A stretch of DNA of 64,000 nucleotides from Elgaria multicarinata webbii (Eukaryota; Chordata; Lepidosauria; Squamata; Anguidae): contig NC_086175.1 in assembly GCF_023053635.1 (NCBI RefSeq), positions 21,988,740 through 22,052,739 of the forward strand, given 5' to 3'. Shown piece by piece: positions 25,829 to 37,387 of the stretch. The stretch's first letter is position 1. Each line of letters starts with the position of its first letter. Made by a program: the position numbers and the translations under genes. The notes below the pieces were generated by a model. That model was not told where the DNA came from. It did not search any database and was given only the letters and a program-made list of their open reading frames with translations.

Positions 25829-26437
25829 AGGGGCTGTCTATACATCAGTAATATGTTTCCAATGTTATATAGGGACAAGGTGCTGGACGTCCATAGCCTC
25901 CAGTAGGACACCAAGTATGATGCTAAATGCACACTTAGCATCACACTTGGCGTGATGCCAAGGTGCTGCCACTGGCAGCCCCACCTTAATTACCCGGATG
26001 GGTGGGGACAGAGGCAAACACAGGCTCAGGATGCAGGTCCAACAGGTGCAGCAACAGTCAGGCAGCTCCTTCCCTCACAGGCTCTTCCCACACATCAGTT
26101 ATATGACGCAGCCACAGATTCACAGCCACTGCCACAAAACTGTGCAATAAAAAAAAGTCCGGGACTTGCCTCGACTTTTTCGGTGGGAGTGAGGTCACCC
26201 TGGCTCTTCCACTGTCTGGCCTCGCTCCATGATCAATCCAAGCGGCGGTCCTGGCAGAAGTTGACCAGTGATTGGTTGCTGGAAGCCAGGAAGAGGGTGG
26301 GGGCAGTTCCAGTACCCAGTAACCCCAAACTTCCTCCTTGGTATAGGAATTACCTGACACCACCCCAGGTAAGTGAGACTGTGGGGTTTGGGGAGAAGGT
26401 GGCACCAACTCAGTGCCTTGAAGACAGCCCCTTACGT
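25829..26437. mobile_element. Candidate non-autonomous DNA transposon with 'GGGGCTGTCT' ends
   Basis: Left end AGGGGCTGTCTATACATC and right end GAAGACAGCCCCTTACG are short inverted repeats about 610 bp apart. The interior has a long open frame, but its composition (Pro/Gln/Leu, no motif) gives no recognisable protein. Target duplications were not clear. Confidence 0.45.
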
Positions 26438-26439
26438 AA

Positions 26440-27550
26440 TCAGATGCTGAGACACATTATATCACGTAGAGCTAGTAATACCACAGTACGGGCTCTAACT
26501 AGAGTGTGGGAGTTAGGATAGCTTGACATCTTTTGCCCCCAATACAAAAGTGAAGTATACTTTGTACTGACAGCTTGATTTAGCTCTCTGTTCCCCAAAG
26601 CGGAATTCTATGGCTTGAAGTCAGGGATGGATTGCGTGTGGTTATGCTCCTTCAAATTATTCCAATCAGCACCAAACACCTGGAAGTGCACTTGAAATGA
26701 TTTTGAAGCAAAATATTTATCATACCACAAGAGAGAGAGAGAGAGGCTTCTAGAGTGCTAATCCTAAATGGCTCTTGGTATTTACAGAGCTAAAAAGTGG
26801 CTTCTTTTTCATCTGAAAGTTGGGAGGAAAATGCAGCGAGTTCAGCAGCGGGATTAAAAAATGAAAGAAATCACTTCTTGACTTCCTTCACTTCTGTGAA
26901 GAGCATAAGCACCTGTTCAGATCAATTGATAACACTCCACTATGGCAAAGAGGCTTGCATTTTCCTAGGTATTATTGCATTCATGTCGATGGAATATAAG
27001 GTTGTGGAGAGGCAACTGTGCCTATGAAATCTGACTGGACTTTTACGCATCTAGGATTTTCAGATCTGAAATGGGGATGGACGACAGAGTAGGCTCCATA
27101 TTTGAGGGGAGGCTTGGTCTTCCTCCAACGTTGGTGGGCCCCATTAGGCTCACCTGGTGATGTGTCATGTAGTAGTGCACTGAGCAGTATACAAGCTGCA
27201 CCAGATGCCTGAGTCATGCTGCCATTTTAATTTCCCACAATGGCCCTGGGTTATGCTACGTCGGAGGCATCATGGGAAATTAGACCCAACAGTGCTAAAA
27301 GTGCTAGGCCACACATTTTTCTTAATGGAGGCACCAGAACAAGCATCAGCAGTGGACCCCACTGGGACACCAGCAGCTGCTCTAGGATGCCAGCCAATGC
27401 TACTGGTCTTACCTGTAGGTAGTACTTTAGCACCAGAGCTTCTCTTGTTAAAAAATAAAACCACGAGCACTACCAAAAAAGAAGGGCACCATGTTGTTCA
27501 GAAAATATCCATTTCGTACTCCGCATGAAGACCATTCATTAATTTTGCAA
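26440..27550. other. Intergenic stretch without a gene
   Basis: No supported gene; a short GA run is at 26731-26744. The open frames here have no recognisable homology. Confidence 0.5.
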
Positions 27551-27554
27551 GAGG

Positions 27555-28242
27555 ATTTTTCTTTCTGCAGTCATGGCTTGGAAGAACTACATCGGAGAAG
27601 GATTTGGGTATCGTTGTTGACAGCAATCTCAACATGAGTCAGCATTGTGAGATAGGTGCTAGAAGGGCTAAGACAGTTCTGGGCTGCATTAAAAGAAGCA
27701 TTGTATCAAAGAACACGTGAAATACTCATTCCTCTCTGCTCAGTACTAGTGAGATCACACCTGGATTATTGTGTGCGATTCTGGGCACCACAATTCCAGA
27801 AGGCCATTGACAGGTTAGAACAGGTTCAGAGGAGGGCAACAAAGATGATACAGGGATTTGAAGACATGCCCTATGAGGACAGGCTGAAGGAACTTGGGAT
27901 GTTCAGTTTGGAGAAAAGAAGACAGAGGGGAGAAATGTTAGCAGTATTCAGGTACATAAAAGGGTCCCACAGGGAAGATGGTCAAGAACTATTTTCCATG
28001 GCCACAGAAATGAGGACCCAAAATAATGGATATAAGTTACAGCTACCTAGATTCAGATTGATTACCAGTGGAACAGTCTGCCTACGGAAGTTGTGTGTTC
28101 TCCATCTCTGGAGGCTTTTAAAAAGAGGCTGGATAGCCACCTCTCATGGATGGTTTAATTGGTTTCCCTGCACATTGCAGAGGGTTGGACTATATGATCC
28201 TTGTAGTCTCTTCCAACTCAACAATTCTATGATTCTATGAAA
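27555..28242 (+). mobile_element. CR1 LINE, reverse-transcriptase C-terminus and 3' tail
   Basis: A long open stretch at 27656-28240 reads LIPLCSVLVRSHLDYCVRFW, then DRLEQVQRRATKMIQGFEDM, EDRLKELGMFSLEKRRQRGE and MLAVFRYIKGSHREDGQELF. These are the classic CR1 ORF2 C-terminal motifs (DYCVQFWAP, RLEQVQRRATKMI). The tail ends 'TCTATGATTCTATGA', the CR1 3' octamer-type repeat. Frameshifts occur after about residue 120. It is 5'-truncated. Confidence 0.92.
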
Positions 28243-28244
28243 TG

Positions 28245-28930
28245 AAAATTCCTAGTTCTCATGACTCCAGAGTTTGACATGCAGAGAGCAATTGGTATCC
28301 AGATCTGAAAAATAAAGAGGCATGTACATCCCTATTAGGATTTTCAGGAGGTTAATCAAGGCTTTTTCACAACATGGCAACTCTTGCCAGGATCAATTCC
28401 TTGCAAAATACATGTGGGGTATCGAAGAGCTGTAGCTGTGAGCATCCATCACCTTAATGAAAGGATATGCAAATTAGGCTCATAGGATGCAATTCGATAT
28501 GAAGATTCATTGCAGCCTTCAAGCTCATGGTGCATTTCAGGTACGGCTCAAGAGTTTATGAATTACAGCTCCATAAATAATGGGGGGGGGGGGAAACAAT
28601 GTCAAGTAATTTCAGGATATTTGTCACAGTTTATCTTGACTTTGAGCGTTTGGTTTATCTCCCACAGTAACCTACCATGTTGGCAGAATTACAGAGACAG
28701 AATTACATCCTGTACTTGCACTTCAAAGGATGCTTTTCTTAATCTCATTTTTCAAACAAGAGAACTGAGATAGAGGCCACCGAGTGAGTCTATGGTTGTG
28801 TACAGACTTAGGGTCCAAGCATCCCACCTCTTTGTCCACATTTATAATAACGATTTGGCTAATTCGTGATTTTCTTCCCTTATACTGTTGTTCGAAAACG
28901 ATCTAATTTTGTTTGCAAGGTGGAAATGAT
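28245..28930. other. Intergenic stretch without a gene
   Basis: Nothing supported beyond a G-run at 28582-28592. Confidence 0.45.
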
Positions 28931-28931
28931 C

Positions 28932-29005
28932 ATTTTATTTATTATTTATTACATTTTTATACCGCCCTATAGCCAAAGCTCTCTGGGCGGTTCACAAAAA
29001 TAAGT
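28932..29005 (-). mobile_element. L2/L3-like LINE 3' tail
   Basis: TATACCGCCCTATAGCCAAA and GCTCTCTGGGCGGTTCACAA, reverse complement of the tail on the longer LINE copies. Confidence 0.8.
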
Positions 29006-29536
29006 TTACAATCTGCTAGTCTTTGGTATTTTTTATTTCCGGACTTTATACAAATGATTGCACACATGCAGCTGTCATTTCCTTATGCCTATTTGCAAAT
29101 TCACTGTGCTGAATTTTTTTGACATGCAGTAGAAAAGAAGGGCAAAAAGAAACTGCACCCAAAAATTGTGGGCAGGGTGAAAATGGTTGGAAATGTTGTT
29201 CCCCATCCATCCCGAGACACTATCTAGGGGATATAGGATTGCTCCCTTAATGCGTGGAACTTTGGACGTAGCTAGGCTTAGCATCGCTACAGCCTACTGT
29301 CTGGTTTCCTTCTCCTCCCCTTCCTTTTCCTCTCCTCTTTGTATCTCTGCCTTCCACCACTGCTGGAGCACATGATGTGTTTGCTCTCTCTCCTGCCAGT
29401 GTTATAGTACACACAAAAAATGAACTGAACAATCTCCTCCTGAAACACTATCCCTGCATTATATGCAAGGTTACTTCTGAGTAAAGCTTTTACCTTTTCT
29501 TCACTAAAAGAAGAGTATGGTCTTCTTCTTTTTTTA

Positions 29537-29679
29537 GGCCATAGCTAGACCTAAGGTTTATCCCAGGATCATCCTGGGTTCATCCCTGCCTGAGCACTGG
29601 ATCCCCTGTGTGGCACTTAGATGAACAGGTTTGACCCCAGGACAATCCTGGGATAAACCTTAGGTCTTAGTAGCTAGCC
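29537..29679. repeat. Palindromic MITE, 'TAGACCTAAGGTTTATCC' family, copy 1
   Basis: Left end GGCCATAGCTAGACCTAAGG, right end ATAAACCTTAGGTCTTAGTA then GCTAGCC; the halves are inverted complements. It is the same family as 34286-34426 and the expanded locus at 53113-53646. Confidence 0.85.
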
Positions 29680-31285
29680 ATGCACAAAGGGGACTAGTGA
29701 AAGCTCATTCCATTTTGCCCTTGTGGTCTTTCTCTGCTAACTGCCTTTCTAACAAGAGGTGGCAATACCTTAGAAATCCCATCAAGAATTTCAGTGAAAT
29801 TTCTGAAGGTGCAGGGCTTCAGTGCTTGCCTTATTGCAAGGAGGTGGCTGAGCCCAAGACCGCAGGCGTGTAAGCCGTTCCGCTGCTTTTCCCGGCTACC
29901 GAATTTACTCACAAGTAGCCGGGAAAAGCGGCACGCAGTGCTCCGCAGGAGCGCTGTGGCCATCAGGGCAGGGGGGGGAGATGGGGGGGAAACGGAGCTG
30001 GGGGGATGGGGGAATCGGAGATCGCAGGTGGGCAGGGGGGGGAACGGAGATTGCAGGTGAGTGGGTGGGGGGTGATGGGGGAAATCAGAGATCGTGAGCA
30101 GGTGGGGGGGATCATGGCCAGGGGGTGAAATCAGGGACAGTGGGGGAACGGGGAACCCTTTTTTTAAAAAAAAAACTACCTTTATCATTGGTGCACTCCT
30201 GCACACCTGGCCTCTTTAAGTTCCCAAACAAAATGGCCGACGCGACGGGGCTTTCCTTTACCCCGTCGCATCGACGTGTGGATTGAAGCGACTTCTAGCA
30301 TGGGCTGGCCTCTCCACACGCCAGGATTTTAAGGTAGATCTAGCAAGGCCCAGAATGAGTGCCTGAAAGCTGAGACTGGCATTGTTGGTTTTGTTCTGCA
30401 GTTCTTAAAAGTCGAAGAATAAGAGGAAGAGGAAGAGGAAGGAGGAGGAGGAGGAGGAGGAGGCGGCGAAGGAGGAAATAACATTTCTGTGCTCAGCTTT
30501 CAGGCATTTAGCAAGCAGCCAGCCTGGAAAACCCCAAGGGAGAAACCCCAGAGGCTCCAAGGCCAGAATGGGTAGAATGCTAAAAGGAAATGCACCCATG
30601 AACCCGTCTGCTCCCTCCTTGCAATAAGGTAAGCCCTGAAGCCCTGCCCCCACCCAGTGATATTTCTTCAAAATTCTCAGCATCCCAAGGAAAGAGGCAG
30701 AAAAACCACTGCCTCTTTTGCAGGGAAATGAAGAAGTTGCAAAAGGACAGGTGGAGGTTTGGCACAGCATTAATATTCCCATCAGGTAGCCATTGCACAA
30801 AAATGCAGTGCACTGCGCAAAAGCCTGATACAATGGTGTGCAACATTGTAATACCTTTGCTAGCTCATCTCCTGGCTTTTTGGTGCCTGAAGACAACCAG
30901 CACCTATACACCCATACACCTATACACCCAACACCTATACACCCATGTTACTGTATTTCCTTGTTCACTCTGAATTCATACGATACAACAGGTAACCCAT
31001 TGTGTTCCCATCATTTCCACCTCCTTATTCTAATATTTTTGACCCAATTTTTGACAGCTTTCCTGTCACTTGTGCTATTGCTGTGTTTCCAGTGTGGGCA
31101 AATAATGCACCACTGTTACACTTTAATGAGGGTGGGGAGTGGCCACATTAAACTGTTTGTTACATCCTTGATAGGTTTTATTCTCTTTTACTCCTCCCCC
31201 GGTGAATAGTCTGACTCCTAGTAGTGACCGGAGTTCAGAAGAGCATTTTATTGCACACTCGTTACTGGGCACTCATGGATTTTCG
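29680..31285. other. Intergenic stretch with G-rich minisatellite and short tandem repeats
   Basis: No supported gene. An inverted repeat GCTTTTCCCGGCTAC / GTAGCCGGGAAAAGC is at 29885-29931. A G-rich imperfect tandem array is at 29968-30150. GGA/GAA triplets lie at 30421-30475, and a short CACCTATACACCCA tandem array at about 30899-30945. The segment 31240-31290 is a copy of the repeat at 16010-16062. Confidence 0.6.
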
Positions 31286-31289
31286 CAGT

Positions 31290-31670
31290 TCTTCCTTTTT
31301 TTCTCATTACAGTAGGCCAGGAAAAATGAGATGGGGAGGAAAGAATTAATCTGTACCTTCTCCACGTCTTACCTTTTTCTCCTCAGAGAATTAGGACAGG
31401 AATGGGGGGTGGGGAGAATTTACTCATAGTCCAATAGTAAATTGTGAGAATTTACTCACAATGTTTGCTCATCAATTAAGCCCACTATATTCAATGCCTC
31501 TTATTTGTTTTATTACATGTTACAAATTCGATGGGTTGTAATAAAAAATACCCAGCTTCATCAGGAGCATCATCTTCAAAAACATTGTCTTTTGGATTTT
31601 TAGACTACTACTTCACAAGCCGAGCAAAACTCAGGAAAAAGTCTGTCACAGAAGCACAGGGTTCCTCAGA
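31290..31670. repeat. Duplicated block, copy 1
   Basis: This block is repeated at 32186-32571 with an offset of 892 bp (901 bp after an ATT microsatellite expansion in copy 2). Shared landmarks are ATTACAGTAGGCCAGGAAAA, GAATTTACTCACAATGTTTG and CTTCACAAGCCGAGCAAAAC. It includes a reading frame MGCN..YPASSGASSSKTLSFG that copy 2 also carries. Confidence 0.85.
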
Positions 31671-32185
31671 AATTAATTGCAACAAAACCTGTCAACAGAT
31701 CATTCTCAAAATTTCCACAGATGACAACCATGAATTTTTCTGTAAGCTCAGAAAATTTCATGTTGCTATCTTGAAAAATGAAAAAGTTATAGGTGTTTAT
31801 TTCTCCCAGTGGAACTCCGAATCTCAGCTTGGATCTGGCTCTGAGGTGGATCAGGGGAGGTCTGGATCAGTCCGAGGTGGATTGGGCTTGATTCAGAAGG
31901 TCTGCATTGGACTCCAAAGAGGATCGTGGTGTCCGTGCACAGCCGTAGTTTCTGGGAGGGAGGTGACTCCTTTGGCTCTGCCTCCAGTGAACCCACTTTC
32001 TGCTCCAACAATTGGGATTAGGTAACTGAGGTTTGAGATGGAGGCACTCATAACTGCATCACACTTAAAACCCCTGATGCCTAAACTTATTCTGCAGTTC
32101 TCCAAACTATACTCCAGCATCAGCAGCCAGCCAGCTAGAAGAACACCCTTGGAAGAATTAATCTGCTTATTCCATGGATCTCTTC

Positions 32186-32750
32186 CTTTTTTTAATCATT
32201 ACAGTAGGCCAGGAAAAATGAGATGGGGAGGAAAGAATTAATCTGTACCTTCTCCACATCTTCCTTTTTTCTCCTCAGAGAATTAGAACAAGAATGGGGG
32301 TGGGGAGAATTTACTCAACAGTGGAAGAGTAAATTGTGAGAATTTACTCACAATGTTTGCTCATCAATTAATCCCACTATTTTCAATGCCTCTTATTTCT
32401 TTTATTACATGTTACGAAGGCAATGGATTGTAATAATAATAATAATAAACACCCAGCTTCATCAGGAGCATCATCTTCAAAAACATTGTCTTTTGGATCT
32501 TTAGACTGCTACTTCACAAGCCGAGCAAAACTCAGGAAAAAGTCTGATGTCACAGAAGCACAGGGTACTTCAGAAAGACTAATTGAACTAGAATATGACT
32601 CTTCTGATGTCACAGAAGCACAGAATTCCTCAAAAAGTCTAACTGAACCAGAACGTGACTGGTCTGATGTGACAGAAGCACAGGGTTCTTTGGAAAGACT
32701 AACTGAACCAGAATTTGACTGGGAGGAGGAATTTTCTGGCAACCCCAGAT
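32186..32750 (+). other. Duplicated block, copy 2, with three in-frame 60-bp repeats
   Basis: After the shared block the open frame at 32423-32752 (109 codons, SSGASSSKTLSFG.., then CYFTSRAKLRKK) runs through three consecutive 60-bp units starting at 32546, 32606 and 32666. Each encodes a version of DVTEAQgssErLtEpEyDw. The repeat period is exactly 20 codons and the frame stays open across all three, which suggests descent from protein-coding DNA. I do not recognise the protein. The block is cut off at about 32750 by a minus-strand LINE. Confidence 0.55.
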
Positions 32751-33470
32751 GACAGCACCCAACGGTTTCATGTATATGTTAAGCAGCATGGGAGACAAGA
32801 CTGACCCCTGCAGAACTCCATACTGGAGAGTCCACAGGGCCAAGCAATGCTCCCCAAGCACCACCTTCTGGAGCCGACCCACCAAGTAGGAGCGGAACCA
32901 CTGCAATGCAGTGCCCCCCACTCCCAACTCAGCCAGACGGTCCAGAAGGATACCATGGTCGATGGTATCGAAAGCCGCTGAGAGATCAAGGAGAATCAAC
33001 AGAGTCACACTCCCCCTGTCGTTCTCCCAACATAGGCCATCATACAGGGCAACCAAGGCTGTTTCCGTGCCAAAACCAGACCTGAAACCCGACTGAAATA
33101 GATCCAGATAATCAGCTGGCCCGCAACCACCCACTCAAGGACCTTGCCCAGGAATGGAACATTTGCCACCGGCCTGTAGTTACTAAGATTTTCCGGGTCC
33201 AAAGAAGTTTTCTTCAGGAGTGGTCTCACTACCGCCTCTTTCAGACAGCCTGGGACTACTCCCTCTTGCAAAGAGGCATTAATCACTTCCCTGGCCCAGC
33301 CGGTTGTTCCATCTCTGCTAGCTTTTATTAGCCAAGAGGGGCAAGGATCCAGTACAGAGGTGGTTGCGCGAACCTGTCCAAGCACCTTGTCAACATCCTC
33401 GAGCTGTACCAACTGAAAGTCATCCAAGAAAACATGAGGTTACCAGTGCATGAATGACCGTGGCGAGGCT
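32750..33470 (-). mobile_element. L2/CR1-superfamily LINE, reverse-transcriptase core fragment
   Basis: Minus-strand frames read SNYRPVANVPFLGKVLEWVV, FQSGFRSGFGTETALVAL, LLDLSAAFDTIDHGILLDRL and GVLQGSVLSPMLLNIYMKPL. These are RT motifs 0-4 of the CR1/L2 superfamily; the catalytic YADD is not present because the fragment ends shortly before it. There is one frameshift between the two halves. The C-terminal part is missing. Confidence 0.92.
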
Positions 33471-33474
33471 CTCC

Positions 33475-33990
33475 TGCTCTACCTAGTAGCCATTGATTGC
33501 CTTGTCCTCTAGCTTCCTGCAGCTGCTTTCATTTAAAAGAAGAAGAATCGGACAGGCTGCTGCCACATGATGTCTACTTTGGTAATAGCACAGAAGCAGG
33601 ACAGGAAGGGAAATGACAAGGAGACAAAGCTACAAGAGCAGACGTTGCACTAAGAGATGATGAGGCGGCAGAAAACAAATATGACATCAGAGCAGCAGGC
33701 GTCGAATCTTTCTTCACACTCTCAGCCAAACACATTAACACAATCGTATGATTCTGAGCACTAGGGGTTTTCCCAATTGTTCTCCTCTGCACTTGGGCAG
33801 TTGACATGAAGAAAACTGACCATTATGTTTTACACTTTGCCTTGGATCCAGACTTAGAAATAGTTAGAGTTAGACCCATTGAAATCAATGCTCTAAGTTT
33901 GTGTATGCCTGAATCCAACCCACTGACTTTCAAAACAAACTGCTGGGCATCTGTGGGATGTTCTACTGCACAAGGCTGTATTGTTGAGTT
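33475..33990. other. Intergenic stretch without a gene
   Basis: No supported gene; a fragment of the 'CCCATTGAAATCAATGCTC' dispersed repeat is near 33875. Confidence 0.4.
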
Positions 33991-34029
33991 TGATAACAAA
34001 AGTTTATTAATTAATAAGAATGATTGAAA

Positions 34030-34643
34030 AGTTTAAAAGAAGGTACTGTGTATTTATAGCACATTAGTAAGTATAAAGCCATAGAGGGGAAGTGAGTGCC
34101 GGATGGAAGGGGAGTGCTGATTGGATGTTGGTGTGGAGCGTCTGGATTGGCCGTGAGAGAATGAGAGGAGTCGGAGAAACTTGTGAGTATATATTTGCTT
34201 CTGTTGACAAGGCAGAATGTATGGGTTAGAGGCGAGAGTTATGAGTTTTAGATTAGAGTTTGGAAGAGAGTTTGAGAGAGATTGAGGCCATAGCTAGACC
34301 TAAGGTTTATCCCTGGATCGTCCAGGGGTCAAACCTGTTCATCTAGGTGACACACAGGGGATCCAGTGCTCAGGCAGGGGTGAACCCTGGATGATCCCAG
34401 GATAAACCTTAGGTCTAGCTGTGGCCCGAGAGACAAGAGATAGGAAAAATCTGCGTGCTTTGTCGTTTGAGTAGATTAGTGTGTAGAATAAGCAAGATAA
34501 CCTAATAATTATATTGTGAAATGTTTAAGAGAAAGAACTGACTGAAGTTCTTTATAACTATTACGCTTGAGAACTAAAGAAACCGTTAAGCTTTTGTACC
34601 TGCACTAACTACTTGTTAATAAATTATATTTCGTTATAACTTG
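34030..34643 (+). mobile_element. Possible solo LTR-like fossil, interrupted by a MITE
   Basis: The stretch has the layout of a long terminal repeat: a TATA-like box at about 34187-34195, an AATAAA signal at 34617-34622 near the far end, and no coding capacity. A 141-bp MITE sits inside it (34286-34426). No internal retroviral region was found beside it. The family is unassigned and the call is tentative; it looks old and incomplete. Confidence 0.25.
34286..34426. repeat. Palindromic MITE, 'TAGACCTAAGGTTTATCC' family, copy 2 (141 bp, full length)
   Basis: Starts GGCCATAGCTAGACCTAAGG and ends CTTAGGTCTAGCTGTGGCC; the two halves are inverted relatives with an asymmetric centre (AACCTGTTCATCTAGGTGAC / GGATCCAGTGCTCAGGCAGG). 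This is the simple form of the element expanded at 53113-53646. Confidence 0.9.
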
Positions 34644-35200
34644 TGTTGTCATGTCTAGCCCTGCTCCCCCTAGTTAGGAGGAAAGTGTTTCGGGTAATCA
34701 GTCAGAATCAGACTCCGATGTAGAGGAGTCGGCGCCAGACACAGGCCAGCCTGTACCAGTGGGGGAGGAAGCTCTCACGGGCTTTTCACCAGCTGGTGGT
34801 GAACTCTCTCCAGAGCTCATCTTGTCAAGGGCAATAATACACAGTCAGTGGGAAGCCAACATTCTTCCGAAGGAGAGAGCTCCGGCAGGTGCGCAGATCC
34901 TAGAGCACATCGCAAGCTAAAACAGGCGGAGCGAAAAGTAGGCGAGAGAAAGTCGGCCCGGCTTGCATCGGGTCAGATGCTGCCTCAGAACTAGTCTCTC
35001 TGAAGTTAAGGAGTCTTGGCAAAAAGCTTTCCATTCTTGAACAGACAATTGTCTCACTTAGTTTGCATAGTTTTGCCTAGAGGAAAGTTCCAAGAGATTA
35101 GACTCTCTTCAAGCGAGGAGAGATGTTTATTGCTTAAATAAAGCTTTGTGGATTACTTCGCAAACCTCATTATTGCCTCCCAAGAAAGCAGGACATTAAA
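34644..35200 (+). mobile_element. Possible LTR-like fossil
   Basis: It begins TGTCATGTCTAGCCCTGCTC and contains an AATAAA at 35139-35144 followed by a T/C-rich end. The length (about 550 bp) and lack of coding potential fit a solo LTR of a Gypsy-like or retroviral element. No protein-coding part is visible. Low confidence. Confidence 0.25.
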
Positions 35201-35394
35201 GAGAAACACAATAGGTGTTGTCCTTGGAGTACCTGAAAAGAGTACATGTCTATAGTGGCAGCGGAAGAGAGAATTTGGGGTGAGAGTGCTGAACTGTATA
35301 GCTGTTGGGCCGAAGAAGTGAAAAGTGTGTCACAAAGATGGTTGCAGCATTCTAAACCGCTTGACACCTGCGCTAAGTTGGACATCTAAGTTGT

Positions 35395-36062
35395 CTGTCT
35401 CCTGGACTGGGATAGCTTGGCCACAGTGGTACAAGCATTGGTAACCTCAAGAATGGATTACTGCAACACGCTCTATGTGGGGCTGCCCTTGAAGCTGCTC
35501 CGGAAGCTGGAGCTAGTGCAGAATGCTGCAGCTCGGCTGTTGTCTGGAGCTGCCCCTTTCCAGCATGTAACTCCTCTGCTGAGGGAACTGCACTGGCTGC
35601 CTATTCGCTACCGGGCCAGGTTTAAGGTTCTTGTACTTGTGTACAAAGCCCTAAACAACTTGAGACCAGGATACCTGAGAGAGCGCCTTCTCCCTTACCA
35701 ACCTGCCCAGTCACTGGGGTCATCCGAGGGCCTGCTTCTGGTGGTTCCACCTAGATCCATCCTCTGATTGGAATCCACCAGGGGAAGAGCCTTCAGCGTG
35801 GTGGCCCCCCTCCTGGGGAATTCCCTGCCTCTGGAGGTCAGGCAGGCGCCAACCTTGTACTCCTTTTGGTGTCTCCTGAAAACATCTTTATTCCAAGAAG
35901 CCTTTCCTTAATATGCAGCCTTGGATTTCTGTTTTTTGCTTCTTTTTAAATTTTGTTTTAACTGTTTTATTCTGTTTTTATTTTCATTTTATCTTGTACA
36001 CTGCTCTGAAATTTTTCAATGGGGAGCAGTATATAAATATTCAAAATAAATAAATAAATAAG
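35395..36062 (+). mobile_element. L2/L3-like LINE C-terminus and 3' tail
   Basis: The frame at 35417-35767 reads [53 protein letters not shown] and RPGYLRERLLPYQPAQSL. This C-terminal signature (DYCNxLYxGLP, AARLLxG, LHWLPI, FKxLxLxYKAL) is typical of CR1/L2-superfamily elements. The 3' UTR ends GGGGAGCAGTATATAAATAT and (AATA)n. It is 5'-truncated with a stop after RSIL. Confidence 0.9.
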
Positions 36063-36350
36063 TCCTTTGGTTCAGGAAAGGAATAAAAGAGCATTATAAT
36101 GTAGGGGTCGTCACAATCTGCCACGTAATTTCTGGCATGTTGCAGAGGATTTCTGGCTGGGGTTCACGTGAGACTCTGGCAAGGGCACCACTGAGCCCTG
36201 TGGACTGAGAGCATGGTTGGGAGCAACAGGCTGTGCCTGCCTATTGCAAGGGAAGATCAGGCCAGATGGGCAAGTCAGCTTCCAGGGAAGCTTGCTTTCC
36301 AGTATTCATCTTCCCATTGAGGAACCCCTGACAGCTTTCCAAGGAACTAG

Positions 36351-36605
36351 GGTGACCACAAATCCTGGTTTACAGAGGATACACCTCTATTTGAAGGCCT
36401 CTCTGGTCGGAGTCCAGTTTAAAGAACAGGCAGCAGGGAGGGCCCTTGAAGTCACCCAACACTATAGGGAGGTGTAATGAATTTCTATTTAAATTGTAGT
36501 AATTCTTCCTAAATTTGTATCTACACATATTTTTTAAAAAATTAGCATATGCATAATTTATGCAAATCTGTACCTCGTTTTGGTAATACTCCATATAAAA
36601 ATGTC
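36351..36605 (+). repeat. Dispersed repeat, copy 1 of a pair
   Basis: The segment with 'GTTTACAGAGGATACACCTC' and 'TATTTGAAGGCCTCTCTGGT', then 'GAATTTCTATTTAAATTGTA' and 'AATTAGCATATGCATAA', matches the segment at 46340-46640 in order and orientation (TTACAGAGGACAGTCCTCTA; TTTGAAGGCATCCTCAGTTT; AAATCAGCATATCCAAATAT). It is an interspersed repeat of about 260-300 bp, class unknown. Confidence 0.7.
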
Positions 36606-36689
36606 CTATAGGCAGGGATTGTCTTGTTTTGAATTTGTATAGCTTAGAACATTTTAGGTGCTTTATATAACCATCATATATTTTTATTT

Positions 36690-36714
36690 GATGATGATGA
36701 TGATGATGATGATG
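36690..36714. repeat. (GAT)n microsatellite
   Basis: Eight GAT units. Confidence 0.95.
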
Positions 36715-37067
36715 GACCTGGTTTACAAGGGACAGGTACCAGAAAATATGAAGAGAGCTGGAATGTATTGTAATGAGATCTGGAGTAGTTAAATGACTTT
36801 TCGGTGATTCCTTCTTGCAGAGAGTGACTCAGAATGGAGGGAAATGGCTGAAAGGGAAAGGGTTACACAACCACAGATGCACACATGCTGTACCAGGGGG
36901 TCCCAACTTCAGGGATCCTTTCCAATTCTGTTATTTGGAGGCAGAACTATCAGGGGAGGTTGCCCCGAGACAATACCTCTTAAGGCCTGATCAAAGACTG
37001 GTAACAGTTGTAATATTCAGATGATGTGTCTCAATAGGAGCTAAAGTGGTCCAACAAGCTATGAATC

Positions 37068-37197
37068 AGGGATGGGGTACCTATGGCTCTCCAGATGTTG
37101 TTGGACTGCAATTCCCATCATTCTTCACCATTATCTATGATGGCTAGGATTAATGGGAGTTGCAGTCTAGAAGGCCACATATTCTCCACGCCGGGCA
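37068..37197. repeat. Palindromic 'ACTCCCAT-type' MITE copy
   Basis: Left CTCTCCAGATGTTGTTGGAC and GCAATTCCCATCATTCTTCA; right AATGGGAGTTGCAGTCTAGA then AGGCCACATATTCTCC. Confidence 0.8.
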
Positions 37198-37387
37198 TGG
37201 GTGGAGATGACACAACATTAATTTGTTCCCCACCCCACCCCGTCCCTGCACTCCCTTCTCTGGAGAGGACAGCATCAAATGGTGTGGCTGTGAAGAAGCT
37301 GGAGGGTTTCAAAGAGACTGGAAGAGACACACAGAGAACTGAGTTATTGTCTCCAAGGGTTCTATGATGCTGGTGAGTCCCCTAGAA

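Noticed and set aside
25952-26521. A 189-codon open frame
   Set aside because: It lies within a candidate DNA element, has no recognisable domain and extends past its right end.
29694-30206. A 170-codon Pro-rich frame
   Set aside because: It is the complement of the G-rich minisatellite.
33806-34027. A 73-codon plus-strand frame
   Set aside because: It overlaps a dispersed repeat (CCCATTGAAATCAATGCTC), and the peptide has no recognisable homology.
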